Source of the DNA: DASXUL01 sp036504855
GTDB taxonomy: Bacteria; Armatimonadota; DTGP01; JAKQQT01
Length of the DNA stretch: 64,000 nucleotides
Assembly: GCA_036504855.1 (NCBI GenBank)
Contig: DASXUL010000109.1
Coordinates: 14,072-78,071 of the forward strand
Reading direction: 5' to 3'
Translations under genes and position numbers: made by a program
Part shown: positions 32,095 through 39,854 of the stretch, piece after piece
Layout of the letters: each line of letters starts with the position of its first letter
How positions within the stretch are numbered: position 1 is the stretch's first letter
The notes under the pieces: model-generated
Databases searched by the model: none
Told to the model about the DNA's origin: nothing
Seen by the model: the letters and a program-made list of their open reading frames with translations, nothing else

Positions 32095-33033
32095 TTATCC
32101 GGCTTCCGGCGTGCATTTCGGCCCGTTCGGCGTCCATTCCAGCGGCGAAATCCACATGCGGCGCGCGGTCATATCCAGATCCCACGCGTGGTAGACCATG
32201 TAGTCGCACCCGTCCGGGCCGCAGACCACGCTGTTGTGGCCGGGGCCGATCATCCGGCCCGGTATCCCCCTCAGCACGTTCGGGCCGTTCGCGCCCAGGT
32301 CCGTCCACGGTCCCAGCGGCGAATCGGCAACGGCGCAGGCCACCCCATATTGCGGGCCATGCCAAGCGCCGCCGCTGTAGAAGCAGTAGTAGCGCCCGTC
32401 GTGATGCACCGTGAACGGGCCCTCCACCGTGTGCCAGGCCGGCCATTCGCGGCCGTAGTGCGATCGGTTGCGCTCGTAGATCTGCCAGTCCGCCGAGGGG
32501 CGCGCCACCACAACCGGCGGGGCCAGGGGCGTGAGGCGGTCGTCGGCCAGCGGGACCACCGCCGCCCCGGTGCCGGGCCGTGGGCCATCCAGGAAATCCT
32601 TGGCGAAGAAGAGATACCAGCGGCCGGTTACGGGATCTCGGAAGGGGCTGGCGTCGATGGTGAACCCTTCGTCCGGCAGCAGAACGCGGCCGATCCCGGT
32701 GAACGGGCCCGCCGGAGACGTTGCGCTGGCCGTCCGGATGCGGTGAGACTCCTCCGAGCCGAGCGCGGAAGAGTAGTACATGATGAAGAGGCCATCCTGC
32801 TCCGACACCTCCGGCGCCCAGTGGGCGGCCCCGCGCGCTCCCGGCGCCGGAACGAGCGCGCCGCCGAGGCGGGTCCAGTTCACGAAGTCGGTCGAGCGCA
32901 GCATGGGGAAGACGCGGCCGGTAGATGGGTCCGCCGGCGCGGTACCGTAGGCGGTGTAGGCGCCGCCGTGGCGGAGGACGAAGGGATCGGCCATATAGTC
33001 CGGATGGACGGGGTTCGGATGCGGCAGTTTCAT
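32095..33033 (-). CDS. Glycoside hydrolase family 43-type protein
   Basis: 312 residues from the ATG at 33033 (no clear ribosome-binding site; a start at 33057 is possible). ADPFVLRHGGAYTAYGT (first aspartate), FTIDASPFRDP (second), HTVEGPFTVHHDGRYY (glutamate acid) and GPGHNSVV match the five-bladed beta-propeller GH43 family, which cleaves arabinan, xylan or related side chains. No signal peptide is seen, so it probably acts in the cytoplasm. It is divergent from queC, with about 100 bases between the starts. Confidence 0.85.
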   Translation of the reverse strand: MKLPHPNPVHPDYMADPFVLRHGGAYTAYGTAPADPSTGRVFPMLRSTDFVNWTRLGGALVPAPGARGAAHWAPEVSEQDGLFIMYYSSALGSEESHRIRTASATSPAGPFTGIGRVLLPDEGFTIDASPFRDPVTGRWYLFFAKDFLDGPRPGTGAAVVPLADDRLTPLAPPVVVARPSADWQIYERNRSHYGREWPAWHTVEGPFTVHHDGRYYCFYSGGAWHGPQYGVACAVADSPLGPWTDLGANGPNVLRGIPGRMIGPGHNSVVCGPDGCDYMVYHAWDLDMTARRMWISPLEWTPNGPKCTPEAG

Positions 33034-33133
33034 AATGGGTATTCGAACAACGAACATGGCATTATGCGCGATTGCCGGGCGGGCGAATAAAGCATCCCGG
33101 CATACGGTTCGATCCGAGGAGGGATTGGCGGAG

Positions 33134-33892
33134 ATGGACGGGAAACCGAGGGCGGTTGTGCTGCTAAGCGGCGGGCTGGATTCCACCACCACGCTGGCGA
33201 TTGCGCGGGATGAGGGGTTCGAGCCGTACGCCCTCACCTTCCGTTATGGCCAGCGTCACGAGGGGGAGATCCACTCCGCCCGACGCGTGGCGGAGCGCTA
33301 TGGGGCCGCGCGGCACGTTGTGATGGAGTTCGACTTGCGCGCCTTCGGCGGCTCCGCGCTGACGGACGCCGCCATCGACGTCCCCAAGGGGCGCGACATC
33401 ACCGAGATGGGCCACGGCATCCCGGTGACCTACGTGCCCGCGCGCAACACGGTGTTCCTCTCCTTCGCGCTGGCCTGGGCGGAAACGCTGGGAGCGCAAG
33501 ACATCTATATCGGGGTGAACGCGCTGGACTACTCCGGCTACCCGGACTGCCGCCCGGAATACATCGAGGCCTACCAGCGCATGGCGAACCTCGCCACCCG
33601 CGCCGGGGTCGAAGGCGGCGAGACCCTGCGCATCCACACGCCTCTGATCGCCCTCACCAAGGCCGAAATCATCCGCAAGGGCATCGGCCTGGGCGTGGAC
33701 TACGGGCTGACGACCACCTGCTACGACCCGGACGCCTCGGGCGCCGCCTGCGGCCGTTGCGACGCCTGCCAGCTTCGCCTCCGCGGCTTCGCCGAAGCCG
33801 GCATGAGCGACCCAGCGCCGTACCAGGGCGGGATGAGCGGCGGCGGCGAGACGGCGAAGGCTTCCTCCGTTCCACGGAGTCCGATGGAATGA
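33134..33892 (+). CDS. queC: 7-cyano-7-deazaguanine synthase QueC, C-terminus replaced after duplication
   Basis: 252 residues from the ATG at 33134, with GGAG just upstream. SGGLDSTTT is the PP-loop, and RYGQRHEGEIHSARR, VPARNTVFLSFALAWAE and NALDYSGYPDCRPEYI are the QueC blocks. The zinc site is the C-x8-C-G-x-C-x2-C of the CYDPDASGAACGRCDACQLR segment. It converts 7-carboxy-7-deazaguanine to preQ0 in queuosine synthesis. After PAPYQ, which is the usual end, the reading continues into GGMSGGGETAKA before stopping; the original ending sits 686 bases away (see 34456-34521). Other queuosine genes are not nearby. Confidence 0.9.
   Translation: MDGKPRAVVLLSGGLDSTTTLAIARDEGFEPYALTFRYGQRHEGEIHSARRVAERYGAARHVVMEFDLRAFGGSALTDAAIDVPKGRDITEMGHGIPVTYVPARNTVFLSFALAWAETLGAQDIYIGVNALDYSGYPDCRPEYIEAYQRMANLATRAGVEGGETLRIHTPLIALTKAEIIRKGIGLGVDYGLTTTCYDPDASGAACGRCDACQLRLRGFAEAGMSDPAPYQGGMSGGGETAKASSVPRSPME
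33769..33827 (+). repeat. Direct repeat, copy 1 (queC 3' end)
   Basis: 59 bases, identical but for one C/T difference to 34455-34513 and 686 bases from it. This copy lies inside queC. Confidence 0.9.
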
Positions 33893-34434
33893 TCCAACTG
33901 GCGCTGCCGAAAAACAAAAAGGCTCGCGTCTGGTTTGATCCAGGCGAGTTGGACCTAAGGCTCGGTGGCGAACGGGTGGAAAGGGTCGTCCCTTGCAGAA
34001 CGACGACGGTTCAGCGCGACGGCTTTGCCGCCGTGGAGTTCTTCTCGCCGGCGGGGCATCACCAGTACGCGCTGCTCGGCGCCCGGTTCTCGGCTTCCGA
34101 CACGTCTGAACTGAGGGTCCGGGTCGTCAACGGCGCAGTCGCTGGGAATGTCCCGGGATCGATCGCCGCCCTCGTGGAACTGCTGCATGTAGGTCTGCTT
34201 CCCGAGTATGTCTACGCCGTTCTGGACGTCGCTGCGACGGAGGGCGCCGCCGGACGGTTGGGCTGTGGTGATCTGGACTTTGAGATGGCGGCCCATGGGG
34301 ACATCGGCTCTTCTCTCCTTGCCTTCAAGAGCGTAACGTGCATGGTTCTCCGGCTCCTGTTGGTGAACGAATCGGAACGTCAGGATGAGGCCGTGATCGC
34401 GCAGATCATAGAGGACGGCCCCCGTGTCTGGTAG
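33889..34434 (+). CDS. Hypothetical protein inserted between duplicated queC ends
   Basis: 181 residues. The ATG overlaps the queC stop (ATGA at 33889-33892), so translation is coupled to queC. No signal peptide or membrane helix. The N-terminal half contains RVWFDPGELDLRLGG and the C-terminal half is helical (GSIAALVELLHVGLLPEYVYAVLDV). I do not recognise the family. It lies between the two 59-base direct repeats and is the only gene in that segment, so it appears to have arrived with the duplication. Confidence 0.6.
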   Translation: MIQLALPKNKKARVWFDPGELDLRLGGERVERVVPCRTTTVQRDGFAAVEFFSPAGHHQYALLGARFSASDTSELRVRVVNGAVAGNVPGSIAALVELLHVGLLPEYVYAVLDVAATEGAAGRLGCGDLDFEMAAHGDIGSSLLAFKSVTCMVLRLLLVNESERQDEAVIAQIIEDGPRVW

Positions 34435-34454
34435 CGGCGATCCCACGGCACCTA

Positions 34455-34513
34455 CCAGCTTCGTCTCCGCGGCTTCGCCGAAGCCGGCATGAGCGACCCA
34501 GCGCCGTACCAGG
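34455..34513 (+). repeat. Direct repeat, copy 2 (orphan queC 3' end)
   Basis: 59 bases matching 33769-33827 with one substitution. After it, the frame runs to a stop with QAE, the likely ancestral QueC end. Confidence 0.9.
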
Positions 34514-34521
34514 CGGAGTAA
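34456..34521 (+). pseudogene. Orphan 3' fragment of queC
   Basis: 22 codons that read QLRLRGFAEAGMSDPAPYQ, then AE and a stop: the same end as QueC up to PYQ, then a natural ending. It lacks any start and is not expressed as a gene. It marks the old queC terminus, displaced by a 686-base duplication that carries the gene at 33889-34434. Confidence 0.8.
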
Positions 34522-34719
34522 CGCCGCGAAATCAGGCTGGTTACCGATGTCCGGCGGGCAGACAGCGTGCGGCATCCGTCGATGCCGCGGATGATGACCG
34601 AGGATGACATCGGTGGTGTTCGGCGACCTCGCAGTCTCCACCAGGGCGGCGGATGGCAGTGTGATAGAGTGAAGGCGCGAAGTATCTACAGGCCATAGCC
34701 TCGGGAGAAGGGATCGACG

Positions 34720-35019
34720 ATGACCGTTGCGCGGTGGATGATCGGCGGTGTCTTTACCTCGGTGGCCGTGTGGCTCATCGTGCTGAATGGCATTTGGGTC
34801 GTTCGTGGTCTGATCGGTCGCCCAATGCACGCATCGTGGTTGCCGCTACTGGGAGGGTGTACGGGCAGCGTCGCGCTTCTGATCTTGCCGATTGAGGGCA
34901 TCCGGCACTGGTGGCTCCTTCCGCTTCTGATCGATTGGGGCTGCGCGCCGGGCATTATCTATACCTTGGGCGTTCATGCGGTGTGGTGGTTGCGCGACGC
35001 AGGTCGCCATGGGCGTTAG
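34720..35019 (+). CDS. Small membrane protein
   Basis: 99 residues with three hydrophobic segments (about 8-28, 41-58, 64-88). GGGAGAAGGG lies about 8 bases upstream of the ATG. The layout (IVLNGIWVVR, WLPLLGGCTGSVALLILP, then HWWLLPLLIDWGCAPG) is shared with small uncharacterised inner-membrane proteins in some planctomycete-like bacteria. Function unknown. Confidence 0.6.
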   Translation: MTVARWMIGGVFTSVAVWLIVLNGIWVVRGLIGRPMHASWLPLLGGCTGSVALLILPIEGIRHWWLLPLLIDWGCAPGIIYTLGVHAVWWLRDAGRHGR

Positions 35020-35163
35020 CCAGCGCCGACCAACCTCCGGCAAGCGACGCGGGTCGGTCTGTCTGGGATGTGAGGACCAGGCTGTGCTCTCTGAAACCCA
35101 GTTCTCTGCTCTGAGACATCGCCCGTAGTTGGCGGTTTCATGTCTTTCGTAAGGGGGCCAACG

Positions 35164-35541
35164 ATGATCGGTCCATCCATTGTAGCCGTGGTCTATTTCC
35201 TGCCCAGTTCCGAAGGCGGACGACCGGCTGTGCCGTCTGCCGCGTCGGGAGATTACATGCCGCACCTTGTGACAGTAGGCGGTGATCCCACTGGTGTTAC
35301 CGGCAACATCGATTATCTGGGAGTGCGGTTCGTTGCCGGGGATCCGCTTGACGGGACGGGTCGGTACGGCAGGTTCCGGATGCAACTCCTATACTACGCG
35401 ACGATCGACTATAGCGCCTTACAACCCGGCGTCGAGTTCCATGTATGCGAAGGGGGCAGAGTAATAGCACATGGCGTTGTCGTGGAGCGGATCGAGCATG
35501 GTGCGGCTGCCTCCGACGATTCCACCAATGCAGACGCCTGA
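35164..35541 (+). CDS. EF-Tu domain III-like small protein
   Basis: 125 residues from the ATG at 35164, with AAGGGGG 5 bases upstream; the earlier ATG at 35140 has none. The beta-rich pattern, with IVAVVYFLPSSEGGRPAV early and YATIDYSALQPGVEFHVCEGG plus VIAHGVVVERI late, resembles the third domain of elongation factor Tu as a stand-alone protein. Such proteins are common but uncharacterised. It is in the small-gene run from 34.7 to 36.5 kb. Confidence 0.6.
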   Translation: MIGPSIVAVVYFLPSSEGGRPAVPSAASGDYMPHLVTVGGDPTGVTGNIDYLGVRFVAGDPLDGTGRYGRFRMQLLYYATIDYSALQPGVEFHVCEGGRVIAHGVVVERIEHGAAASDDSTNADA

Positions 35542-35549
35542 ACGAACCC

Positions 35550-35666
35550 ATGGTGATCGGAAACGACAATCCGATTCCATTTGGAGAATGGTGGAAGAGG
35601 TATAGGTACAATGATGACGGCGCATGGCCCCCACCCTACGTCTTCAAGCCGGGCAGCGGAAAGTAG
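35550..35666 (+). CDS. Possible 38-residue small protein
   Basis: A short frame starting 8 bases after the stop of the preceding gene and ending 3 bases before the next gene, so it could be the third member of an operon. No ribosome-binding site or known motif; aromatic and glycine/proline-rich (FGEWWKRYRYNDDGAWPPPYVF). Low confidence as a gene. Confidence 0.35.
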   Translation: MVIGNDNPIPFGEWWKRYRYNDDGAWPPPYVFKPGSGK

Positions 35667-35669
35667 CAG

Positions 35670-36494
35670 ATGCCAATGGACAATTCACTACTGGCCACGG
35701 AGCTAGCGGCCGATCTCAGGCGCCCGTCGGTTGAGTTGCTGCGGCGCAGGCTTGCGCAACGCAACGATATGCCGTCAGCGCTCTCTGATCTTGTCACCTA
35801 TGCCTGTGGCTTCACGCACTTCGCAGAGGCGGGCGGTGTACTGGAGGAGTTCGGCCTGGAGATCGCGGGGAACCCGCCTGTTCTCCTTGATCACTCGGCA
35901 CGAGAGTGCCACGTCAAGATCCTCTTTGCCGACGTTTCCAACGTTGGTGGGCAGGCTGCTGTATCGGGGTTCAGCGACGAACTCGCCGGTCCTGTTCACA
36001 CCATCGAGGTAGACATTCGAGACCCGGATGGCAACTGGATAAGCGGACTGCAGACGCCGGACGAGTTGCCGCGGGTCGAAGGAATCGCCTGGCAGAACCG
36101 TTGCACGCTTGGGCTCAATGAACTGAATGCATCGGCTCGCGGCCGGTTGGCAGAGCGGCGAGAGTGGAACGCTGTGTGCCATTTCGCCCAGGCATGGCCC
36201 CCGAACGCTGCCTTCGATGTGTCAAGGGTGTTCCGAAACGCAACTTACGTTATCGTGGAGGAGGTCAGCCATCCACGAATGTCGAGGGAGCCGTTGTCAC
36301 ACCTATGCTTGCCGCCCGTGGACATGGGAGGGCGTGGCGCCGTCTGGCTGATCGCCGAGAGCGCCGATGCGGACAACACAGCAGCCCGCCTTGAGGAGGC
36401 CGGAGTCGAACACCGGCGCATTGGCCCCTTTGAGCCCGCCGGCATCTGGGCCGCCGTGAAGGCGCAGTGGGAGGACATATCGCTCCCGAAGTAA
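35670..36494 (+). CDS. Hypothetical protein
   Basis: 274 residues, no signal or membrane segment. The first 60 residues are helical, and the centre holds IEVDIRDPDGNW and LNELNASARGRLAERREWN. I recognise no family. The codon use and lower GC of this 34.7-36.5 kb run differ from the flanking genes, consistent with acquired genes (judged by eye). It ends near a strong hairpin terminator at 36529-36568. Confidence 0.55.
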   Translation: MPMDNSLLATELAADLRRPSVELLRRRLAQRNDMPSALSDLVTYACGFTHFAEAGGVLEEFGLEIAGNPPVLLDHSARECHVKILFADVSNVGGQAAVSGFSDELAGPVHTIEVDIRDPDGNWISGLQTPDELPRVEGIAWQNRCTLGLNELNASARGRLAERREWNAVCHFAQAWPPNAAFDVSRVFRNATYVIVEEVSHPRMSREPLSHLCLPPVDMGGRGAVWLIAESADADNTAARLEEAGVEHRRIGPFEPAGIWAAVKAQWEDISLPK

Positions 36495-36528
36495 CCACGC
36501 GCTGTATTCCTGAAGGGTGATGCCATCC

Positions 36529-36568
36529 ATGCTGGCTCGCGGAGGCGGTCGCTTCCGCGAGCCAGCAT
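36529..36568. terminator. Hairpin terminator
   Basis: A perfect 15-bp stem (36529-36543 with 36554-36568) after the stop at 36494 and before the convergent lipoprotein gene. Confidence 0.75.
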
Positions 36569-36652
36569 CATGCCTTCCTAACCTCCCGGTTCCCTGACGC
36601 GCGATCCCATCCGCTTTGCCGGGGCTCGGCCCGTGCGACGCTCCGGCATTCC

Positions 36653-37039
36653 TCACTCCGCTTTCAGCGCGGCCGTCATGGCGTGGGCGCTTTCGTTGTC
36701 TTTCACGAAGTCGAACAGGTTGTACGAGCCGGCGGTCAGCTCCAGCGTGAGGGTCTGCGTTTGGCCGGGTTGAACCAGCGGGCCCTTCCGGTCCACGCCA
36801 GGGCCTTCCACGTAGATGCCGTGCGGTTCCTTCCCCTCGTTTCGGATGGTCAGCGTCACGCTGCCGGCCTTCACGGCTGCGGGCGATGGCGCAATGCTCC
36901 ATTCCTTCACGGCAACGGCCACGGCGGCGCTTGCCGTGGGGGCTTTGGCGCTGGGCTCCGCCATCGGCGTCGTGTTGATGGGCTTTCCGCAGCCGGCCAG
37001 GGCCAGAGCGGCCAGGGCGCAGGCGATGGTGGTTCTCAA
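36653..37039 (-). CDS. Cupredoxin-like lipoprotein lacking the copper cysteine
   Basis: 128 residues from a TTG at 37039 with GAGGAGG 9 bases upstream. The lipobox LALAGC places it in the membrane. The rest is a single beta-sandwich with VKEWSIAPSPAAVKAGSVTLTI, EPHGIYVEG (the first histidine of a cupredoxin) and LTAGSYNLFDFVKDNESAHAM. In classical blue-copper domains the last strand has Y-x-x-x-C-x-x-x-x-H...M. Here the cysteine position is Phe and the end is H-x-M. It may be a copper carrier without a type 1 site, or a structural cupredoxin-fold protein. Confidence 0.7.
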   Translation of the reverse strand: MRTTIACALAALALAGCGKPINTTPMAEPSAKAPTASAAVAVAVKEWSIAPSPAAVKAGSVTLTIRNEGKEPHGIYVEGPGVDRKGPLVQPGQTQTLTLELTAGSYNLFDFVKDNESAHAMTAALKAE

Positions 37040-37108
37040 AGGGCGTTCCTCCTCTTTCCCTCCATCGTGCCCGGCCGCGCGGGCGCCGAATCAAGGCGTC
37101 CCGAACGG

Positions 37109-37147
37109 CTTAGGGCGGCCTTGGGCGAACGTTAAGCGAGCTTAAGC
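37109..37147 (+). promoter_or_regulatory. Pho-box-like half-sites upstream of the SLH porin gene
   Basis: Four half-sites with TT at 37110, 37121, 37132 and 37142 (steps 11, 11, 10): CTTAGG, CTTGGG, GTTAAG, CTTAAG. The same phasing is seen at 49112-49151. Such 11-bp phased direct repeats are the classic binding pattern of PhoB/PhoP-type regulators. Confidence 0.6.
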
Positions 37148-37235
37148 AACCGCGAAGCCCGCCGTAAGGAAGCGCCTGAATCCTTGGGATGGGTGGGCCA
37201 GACCGTGTCCGCCCCATCATCCAAGGAGATCAATT

Positions 37236-38786
37236 GTGATCAGAAACGCCTTCATCCTGGCCCTGGGCGCCGGCCTTCTGGCCGCCCCTTCCCTCGCTCA
37301 AACCAGCGACGTGGGGCCGGGACACTGGGCCTACCAGGCCGTGCAAGACCTGGCCGCCAAGGGCCTCGTGCTCGGTTACCCGGACGGCAAGTTCCTCGGC
37401 GCCCGAACGCTCACACGCTACGAGATGGCCACCCTCATCAAGCGCGTGGTGGACCGCCTTGAGAACAAGCCCGCCCCCACGCCGTCCCTCGCCCCGGCGG
37501 TTGCGCCGCCCGTCGCTCCCTCGGCGACCCCGGAAGAGCTTGCGGAGCTTCGCCGGCTGGTGGAAGAGTACAAAACCGAGCTCACCGTCATCGGAACCGA
37601 TCTGCAGGGCATCAAGGACCGCCTGGACACCCAGGACGGCAAGATCACCTCCCTGGAGGAGGCCGTGAACGACCCCGAGGGCACGGTGCAGGCCACTGCC
37701 GCCACCGTCGCCAAGATGGGCAAGACGACCATCGACGGCTACCTCCAGGCCCGCTGGGAGAGCCGCTCCGACGGCAAGGACAACCTCCTCCCCGGCGGAA
37801 CGCTGGCCAACCAGAACAACTTCTATATCCGCGAAAACCGCATCCGCATCCGCCACACCTTCAAAGACAACAACCAGATGGTTTTCCAGGTGGACGCCGC
37901 CAAGGGTAACAACGTGGTCATTAAGGACTCCTACGTCACAACGCCCCTGATGCGCGCCCGCAGCCTGGACATCCCGCTCACCCTGTGGGCCGGCCAGTTC
38001 AACATCCCGTTCGGCTTCGAAATCCAGCAGTCCTCCAGCGAGCGCGAGTTCCCGGAGCGGTCGCGCGGAGAGCGGACCTTCTTCAAGGGCGAGCGCGACC
38101 GCGGGATCAAGCTCGAAGGCTCGCTCGCCGGAAACGCCTGGCAGTACCAACTCGGCGTCATCAACGGAAACGGCATCAACGACGGCGACAAGGTCCCGGG
38201 CAGCGCCTCCACAACCTACACCTACGTGGATACGAACAGCCACAAGGACCTCGTTGGGCATCTGCTCTACGAGCCGCCCACGGGCAAGATGGCGATCGGC
38301 GCTTCCGTCTACAGCGGCAAGGGCAGCGCCGCCACCGGGGAGCTTTCCTCCGGCAAGGAAGTGTTCGGCCTGTACGACAAGACGCGCTACGGCGCCGAGT
38401 TCCGCTACTACGGCATCCCCGAGTTCAAGATCCAGGGCGAATACGTGCGCGGCAAGGACTACAACGCCGGGCGCAAGGTGAACGGCGTGGTGGACGGCTC
38501 CGCCAACATCGAATACTGGTACGCCCAGATTCTGCGCAACATCGGCAAGGCGAACGCCATCGGCTTCCGCTACGACGTCTACGACCCGGATACGAACTCG
38601 CCCGTGGCGGGAGAGCCTCTCGCCAGCTACCAGGCCATCCCCACCTGGGCGGTGATGGCGCAACGCTTCCTCACGGAATCCACCCGCCTCACCCTGGCCT
38701 TCGAAAGCCCCCGCCTGCCCAAACTGGCCGGCGCGAACCGCCCGAAGCAGGACCTGATGACCGTCCAGCTTCAGTACAAGTATTGA
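37236..38786 (+). CDS. SLH-domain outer-membrane porin (OprP-like)
   Basis: 516 residues from a GTG at 37236 with AAGGAG 7 bases upstream. Signal peptide near 1-22 (SLAQT after). An SLH domain at about 27-75 (GPGHWAYQAVQDLAAKG, YPDGKFLG and LTRYEMATLIKRVV) is followed by a proline/alanine linker, a coiled coil (about 95-145) and a porin-type beta-barrel from about residue 165 (TTIDGYLQARWES to LMTVQLQYKY). In diderms of this type the SLH domain ties the outer membrane to the cell wall, and the barrel resembles phosphate-selective OprP/OprO porins. Pho boxes upstream and a pstS gene downstream fit phosphate uptake. A heptad palindrome follows the stop. Confidence 0.85.
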   Translation: MIRNAFILALGAGLLAAPSLAQTSDVGPGHWAYQAVQDLAAKGLVLGYPDGKFLGARTLTRYEMATLIKRVVDRLENKPAPTPSLAPAVAPPVAPSATPEELAELRRLVEEYKTELTVIGTDLQGIKDRLDTQDGKITSLEEAVNDPEGTVQATAATVAKMGKTTIDGYLQARWESRSDGKDNLLPGGTLANQNNFYIRENRIRIRHTFKDNNQMVFQVDAAKGNNVVIKDSYVTTPLMRARSLDIPLTLWAGQFNIPFGFEIQQSSSEREFPERSRGERTFFKGERDRGIKLEGSLAGNAWQYQLGVINGNGINDGDKVPGSASTTYTYVDTNSHKDLVGHLLYEPPTGKMAIGASVYSGKGSAATGELSSGKEVFGLYDKTRYGAEFRYYGIPEFKIQGEYVRGKDYNAGRKVNGVVDGSANIEYWYAQILRNIGKANAIGFRYDVYDPDTNSPVAGEPLASYQAIPTWAVMAQRFLTESTRLTLAFESPRLPKLAGANRPKQDLMTVQLQYKY

Positions 38787-38789
38787 GGG

Positions 38790-38898
38790 AGTCGTCAGTC
38801 GTCAGTATTCAGTCGTCAGCCCGAAGCCCCGGCCATGAGGCGCCAATCCTCACTGGGTCGAGCCTTGGGCTGATGACTGATGACTGAAGACTGATGAC
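38790..38898. repeat. Heptad palindrome B (imperfect)
   Basis: Left arm 38790-38826 and right arm 38862-38898, with CAG units every 7 bases, matched imperfectly. It starts 4 bases after the porin stop and precedes the pstS start. Confidence 0.7.
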
Positions 38899-38920
38899 CG
38901 TGCCTTCACGGAGATAACGT

Positions 38921-39742
38921 ATGAAAATGGTGAAATGCATGGCCCTGGCCATTGCGGCGACGGCGGCGGTTTCCGCCGGCGCCACGGTGAACCTGAAGGG
39001 CTCCGATACGATCTTGCCGCTGGCCCAGCGGCTGGCGGAAGCCTATCAGACCACGCACAAGGGCGCGGATATCGCCGTCACCGGCGGCGGATCCGGCGTG
39101 GGGCTCACCGCCCTCATCAACGGCAACACGGATATCGCGGACGCCAGCCGTCCCATCCAGCCGAAGGAATACGCCGGCGCCAAGGCCCGCGGGTTCGTGC
39201 CGGTGGCCACGCGGGTCGCCAAGGATGGCATCTGCGTGATCGTCAGCAAGTCCAACCCGGTGAAGACGCTCACCATGGACCAGATCGCCGGCATCTACAC
39301 GGGGCGCATCAACAACTGGAACCAGGTGGGCGGCCCCAACCGGCGCATCGCCGTCACCGGGCGCGACAGCAGCAGCGGCACGTTCGTCTTCTTCCGCGAC
39401 ACGTTGTTCCCGGGCCAGAACTACCGGCCGGACATGCTGGCTCTGCCCAGCAACAACGCCATCGTGCAAACCGTGGCGCGCGATGAGGGCGCCATCGGCT
39501 ACGTGGGCCTGGCCTACTACAACCCGTCCAAGGTGCGCGCCCTCGGCGTGGCCGAGAAGGGCGGCAAGCCGGTTGAACCCAGCGTGAAGAGCGTGTCCAG
39601 CGGCGACTACCCGCTGTTCCGCTACCTGTTCATGGTCACCCGCGGCAAGCCCAGCGGCGAGGAAGGATCCTTCCTGAAGTTCGCCCTCAGTCCCGAAGGC
39701 CAGCGCATCGTGGGCGAAGTGGGCTATGTGGCGCTGAAATAA
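38921..39742 (+). CDS. pstS: PstS-family phosphate-binding protein (first copy)
   Basis: 273 residues with an N-terminal signal sequence (about 1-20); no lipobox. GSDTILPLAQRLAEAY, GGGSGVGLTAL, TDIADASRPI and GRDSSSGTFVFF are the phosphate-binding blocks of periplasmic-binding-protein type II PstS. GGAG precedes the ATG by 8 bases. Unlike the second PstS (49192) it lacks a lipoprotein anchor, so it may be a free periplasmic form, as in bacteria with both types. It likely feeds phosphate to the PstCAB transporter. Confidence 0.9.
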   Translation: MKMVKCMALAIAATAAVSAGATVNLKGSDTILPLAQRLAEAYQTTHKGADIAVTGGGSGVGLTALINGNTDIADASRPIQPKEYAGAKARGFVPVATRVAKDGICVIVSKSNPVKTLTMDQIAGIYTGRINNWNQVGGPNRRIAVTGRDSSSGTFVFFRDTLFPGQNYRPDMLALPSNNAIVQTVARDEGAIGYVGLAYYNPSKVRALGVAEKGGKPVEPSVKSVSSGDYPLFRYLFMVTRGKPSGEEGSFLKFALSPEGQRIVGEVGYVALK

Positions 39743-39854
39743 GCTGTCAGCCGTCAGCGATCAGCCGTCAGCACGAAAGCCCTATACCAAGAGTTCAGTT
39801 GGCTCTTGGTATAGGGCTTTCGTGCTGACGGCTGATCGCTGACGGCTGACAGCT
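39742..39854. repeat. Heptad palindrome C
   Basis: Perfect 52-base arms (39742-39793 and 39803-39854) around a 9-base loop, with CAG units every 7 bases (CAGCCGT, CAGCGAT, CAGCCGT, CAGCACG). It fills exactly the gap between the pstS stop (TAA at 39740-39742) and the convergent kinase stop (39853-39855). Confidence 0.9.
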
